This document shows positions 62,650 through 64,000 of a stretch of DNA of 64,000 bases, one piece after another. A program made the translations under genes and the position numbers. This DNA is from Methylovorus glucosotrophus. Its GTDB lineage: Bacteria; Pseudomonadota; Gammaproteobacteria; Burkholderiales; Methylophilaceae. How positions within the stretch are numbered: the first letter of the stretch is position 1; every line of letters starts with the position of its first letter. The notes below the pieces were generated by a model. The model ran no database searches. It saw only the letters and a program-made list of their open reading frames with translations, and was not told the DNA's origin. Location of the stretch: contig NZ_VMSE01000001.1 in NCBI RefSeq assembly GCF_009858335.1, positions 2,170,001-2,234,000 of the forward strand. Reading direction: 5' to 3'.

Positions 62650-63819
62650 ATGTCCAGAAAATTGTTTGTCCGCCTGCATCGTTATGCGGGGTTAATCCTA
62701 GTGTTGTTTTTAACGGTTGCGGGACTAACCGGAGCATCGCTGGCGTTTTATCACGAGCTTGATGAATGGCTGAATCCGGACTGGATGCTGGTGACGCCCA
62801 CGGCTGCCTCACCAGTGCCGCTAGCACAACTTGCACGCAAGGTCAGTCAGGCCTATCCCGACCATCGGATAGCACGCATTGAGTTTCAGCACAGCGCCGA
62901 TCGCGCATTGATTGTGCGTATGAATAGTAAACAGACTGGCGACGACGCCCCTCTTCCCATGCAGGTATTTGTTAACCCTTATACCAATGAAATTCTGGGC
63001 GCCCGCGAATGGGGCAAGGTTGATATCAGTCGTCAGGGCTTGATGCCATTCCTGTTCAAATTGCATGACACACTTCATCTGCCAGGAAAAATTGGAAAAT
63101 GGCTATTGGGTGGCGTCGCCATACTTTGGCTACTGGATTGTTTTGTTGGATTTTATTTGGCTTTGCCCCGACATGGTCTACTGCCATCGCCCGTGCAGTT
63201 CATGAAAAAATGGGCGCCCGCCTGGAAAATAAAGTATCAGGCAAATGCAACTCGCGTAAATTTTGACCTGCATCGTGCCAGTGGCTTGTGGCTGTGGCCC
63301 GTGCTGGCTGTCGTCGCGTTCAGTAGTTTTTATCTCAATCTCAACCGGGAAGTGTTCAGACCGGTGATGGGCATGATAATGCCCTTCAGCCCTCTTCCTG
63401 GTGATACCTTGCCCAAAGTGAAAGATGGGGAGATTTCACTGGATTGGGATGCTGCTTATCAGCGTGGCTTAGCCTTGCGGCCCGCCAGTGCGGATGATTA
63501 CCGGGTTGCCAATATTTCATACTTGGCCAAGCAGAATGTCTACCGGTTGACCTTTGATGAACGTCAACCCAATGCCTGGCTGACCTTCAAGCGTGAACAA
63601 GTGTTTTTTGATGCAAACACGGGCGAACTGAAAGCCCAATACGGCTACTCACAAGGCAAAACGGGAGATCGATTGAGTATTCTGCAATATCCGCTACATA
63701 CCGGGCAGATATTTGGATTGCCCGGGCGCATACTCATTTTAGTCACAGGCTTGCTGACCGTATTGCTGGCTTGGACCGGTGTCTTTATCTGGCTCAAAAA
63801 GCGCCAGAGCCAAAAATAG
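62650..63819 (+). CDS. PepSY-associated membrane protein
   Basis: A 389-residue membrane protein of the PepSY_TM family. Helices lie at about 14-34 (GLILVLFLTVAGLTGASLAFY), 136-160, 203-225 and 360-382, with a large periplasmic region between the first and second. FRxHRYAG-like VRLHRYAGL at the N-terminus and LFKLHDTLHLPG before the second helix carry the conserved histidines of the family. Such proteins are usually encoded beside TonB-dependent siderophore receptors and some are thought to reduce ferric siderophores. It is divergent from one receptor and convergent with another. Confidence 0.9.
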   Translation: MSRKLFVRLHRYAGLILVLFLTVAGLTGASLAFYHELDEWLNPDWMLVTPTAASPVPLAQLARKVSQAYPDHRIARIEFQHSADRALIVRMNSKQTGDDAPLPMQVFVNPYTNEILGAREWGKVDISRQGLMPFLFKLHDTLHLPGKIGKWLLGGVAILWLLDCFVGFYLALPRHGLLPSPVQFMKKWAPAWKIKYQANATRVNFDLHRASGLWLWPVLAVVAFSSFYLNLNREVFRPVMGMIMPFSPLPGDTLPKVKDGEISLDWDAAYQRGLALRPASADDYRVANISYLAKQNVYRLTFDERQPNAWLTFKREQVFFDANTGELKAQYGYSQGKTGDRLSILQYPLHTGQIFGLPGRILILVTGLLTVLLAWTGVFIWLKKRQSQK

Positions 63820-63823
63820 TCTG

Positions 63824-63856
63824 ATGGCCAATGGCTTGGAATCAGCCATTGGCCAT
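63824..63856. terminator. Bidirectional hairpin between PepSY gene and second receptor
   Basis: ATGGCCAATGGCT (63824-63836) and AGCCATTGGCCAT (63844-63856) form a perfect 13-pair stem around a seven-base loop between two convergent genes. T-tracts are poor on both sides, so termination strength is uncertain. Confidence 0.75.
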
Positions 63857-63878
63857 TAACTCCCAGATATCGCTCCGA

Positions 63879-64000
63879 TTAAAAGTCCACCGTGGCAGAG
63901 AAAAATGCCATGCGCGGTGTGCCATACGTCAGGCCATTCACGCTATCGCTAGTGCTGACGGTAGCCCAGTAATGCTTGTCGAGCACGTTATCTACCGTGG
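63879..64000 (-). CDS. Second TonB-dependent receptor (C-terminal end only)
   Basis: The last 40 residues of a minus-strand gene that continues beyond the window. They read TVDNVLDKHYWATVSTS, then GLTYGTPRMAFFSATVDF and a stop. The VDNVLDKHYW block and the closing beta strand ending in Phe are typical of TonB-dependent siderophore receptors. The gene lies convergent with the PepSY gene, so this region looks like an iron-uptake cluster. Confidence 0.85.
   Translation of the reverse strand, partial: TVDNVLDKHYWATVSTSDSVNGLTYGTPRMAFFSATVDF

Noticed and set aside
1..64000. CRISPR array, prophage, insertion sequence or toxin-antitoxin system
   Set aside because: No regularly spaced repeats, transposase or integrase frames, or terminal inverted repeats were seen while reading either strand.

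Overview
The window reads as chromosome of a methylotrophic betaproteobacterium, most likely family Methylophilaceae (Methylobacillus, Methylovorus or Methylophilus type). It holds a complete calcium-type methanol dehydrogenase operon in the order mxaFJGIRSACKLD next to a nearly complete polar-type flagellar gene set. Family and genus are inferred from gene content and order; no rRNA or tRNA gene was seen.

Layout. (1) 1-7147, plus strand: end of flhB, then flhA, flhF, flhG, fliA, motC, motD (export gate, flagellar placement GTPase and its partner, sigma-28, a stator pair). (2) 7229-8788: two non-flagellar genes, a Gfo/Idh/MocA oxidoreductase and an MgtC/SapB membrane protein. (3) 8885-10535, minus strand: flgN, flgM, flgA; then 10771-20876, plus strand: flgBCDEFGHIJKL (rod, hook, rings, junction proteins). 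(4) 20934-31917, minus strand: fliFGHIJKLMNOPQR, with fliE divergent at 32122. (5) 32496-37983, minus strand: a free-standing FlhB C-terminal-like protein, a second FliK-like protein, fliT, fliS, fliD, flaG, fliC. Sigma-28 promoters of good quality lie before flgM, flgK and fliC. (6) 38223-41363, minus strand: an uncharacterised helical protein and a NarL-type two-component pair. (7) 41704-51478, minus strand: the mxa operon, split by internal hairpin terminators. (8) 51730-55870: two more NarL-type two-component pairs, the first divergent from mxaF across a region with overlapping inverted repeats. (9) 56186-64000: an orphan GspE/PilB-like ATPase with an unusual N-terminus, a SUV3-like helicase, a TonB-dependent siderophore receptor with a Fur-box-like site, a PepSY membrane protein and the end of a second TonB-dependent receptor.

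How it works together. Regions 1 and 3-5 encode most of a flagellum: basal body, export apparatus, hook, filament and a stator pair. FliA and FlgM form the sigma/anti-sigma checkpoint, and the sigma-28 promoters found sit on late genes. No flagellar master regulator and no chemotaxis gene lies in the window. In region 7 MxaF and MxaI form methanol dehydrogenase, MxaG (cytochrome cL) takes its electrons, and MxaRSACKLD serve maturation and calcium insertion. Three HisKA_3/NarL-type two-component systems lie within about 16.6 kb around mxa. The best candidates for less-described biology are the FliK-like/FlhB-C-like pair, the flhG product without a recognisable P-loop, the orphan ATPase with duplicated N-terminal modules, the uncharacterised protein upstream of fliC, and the hairpin and palindrome arrangement around mxa.
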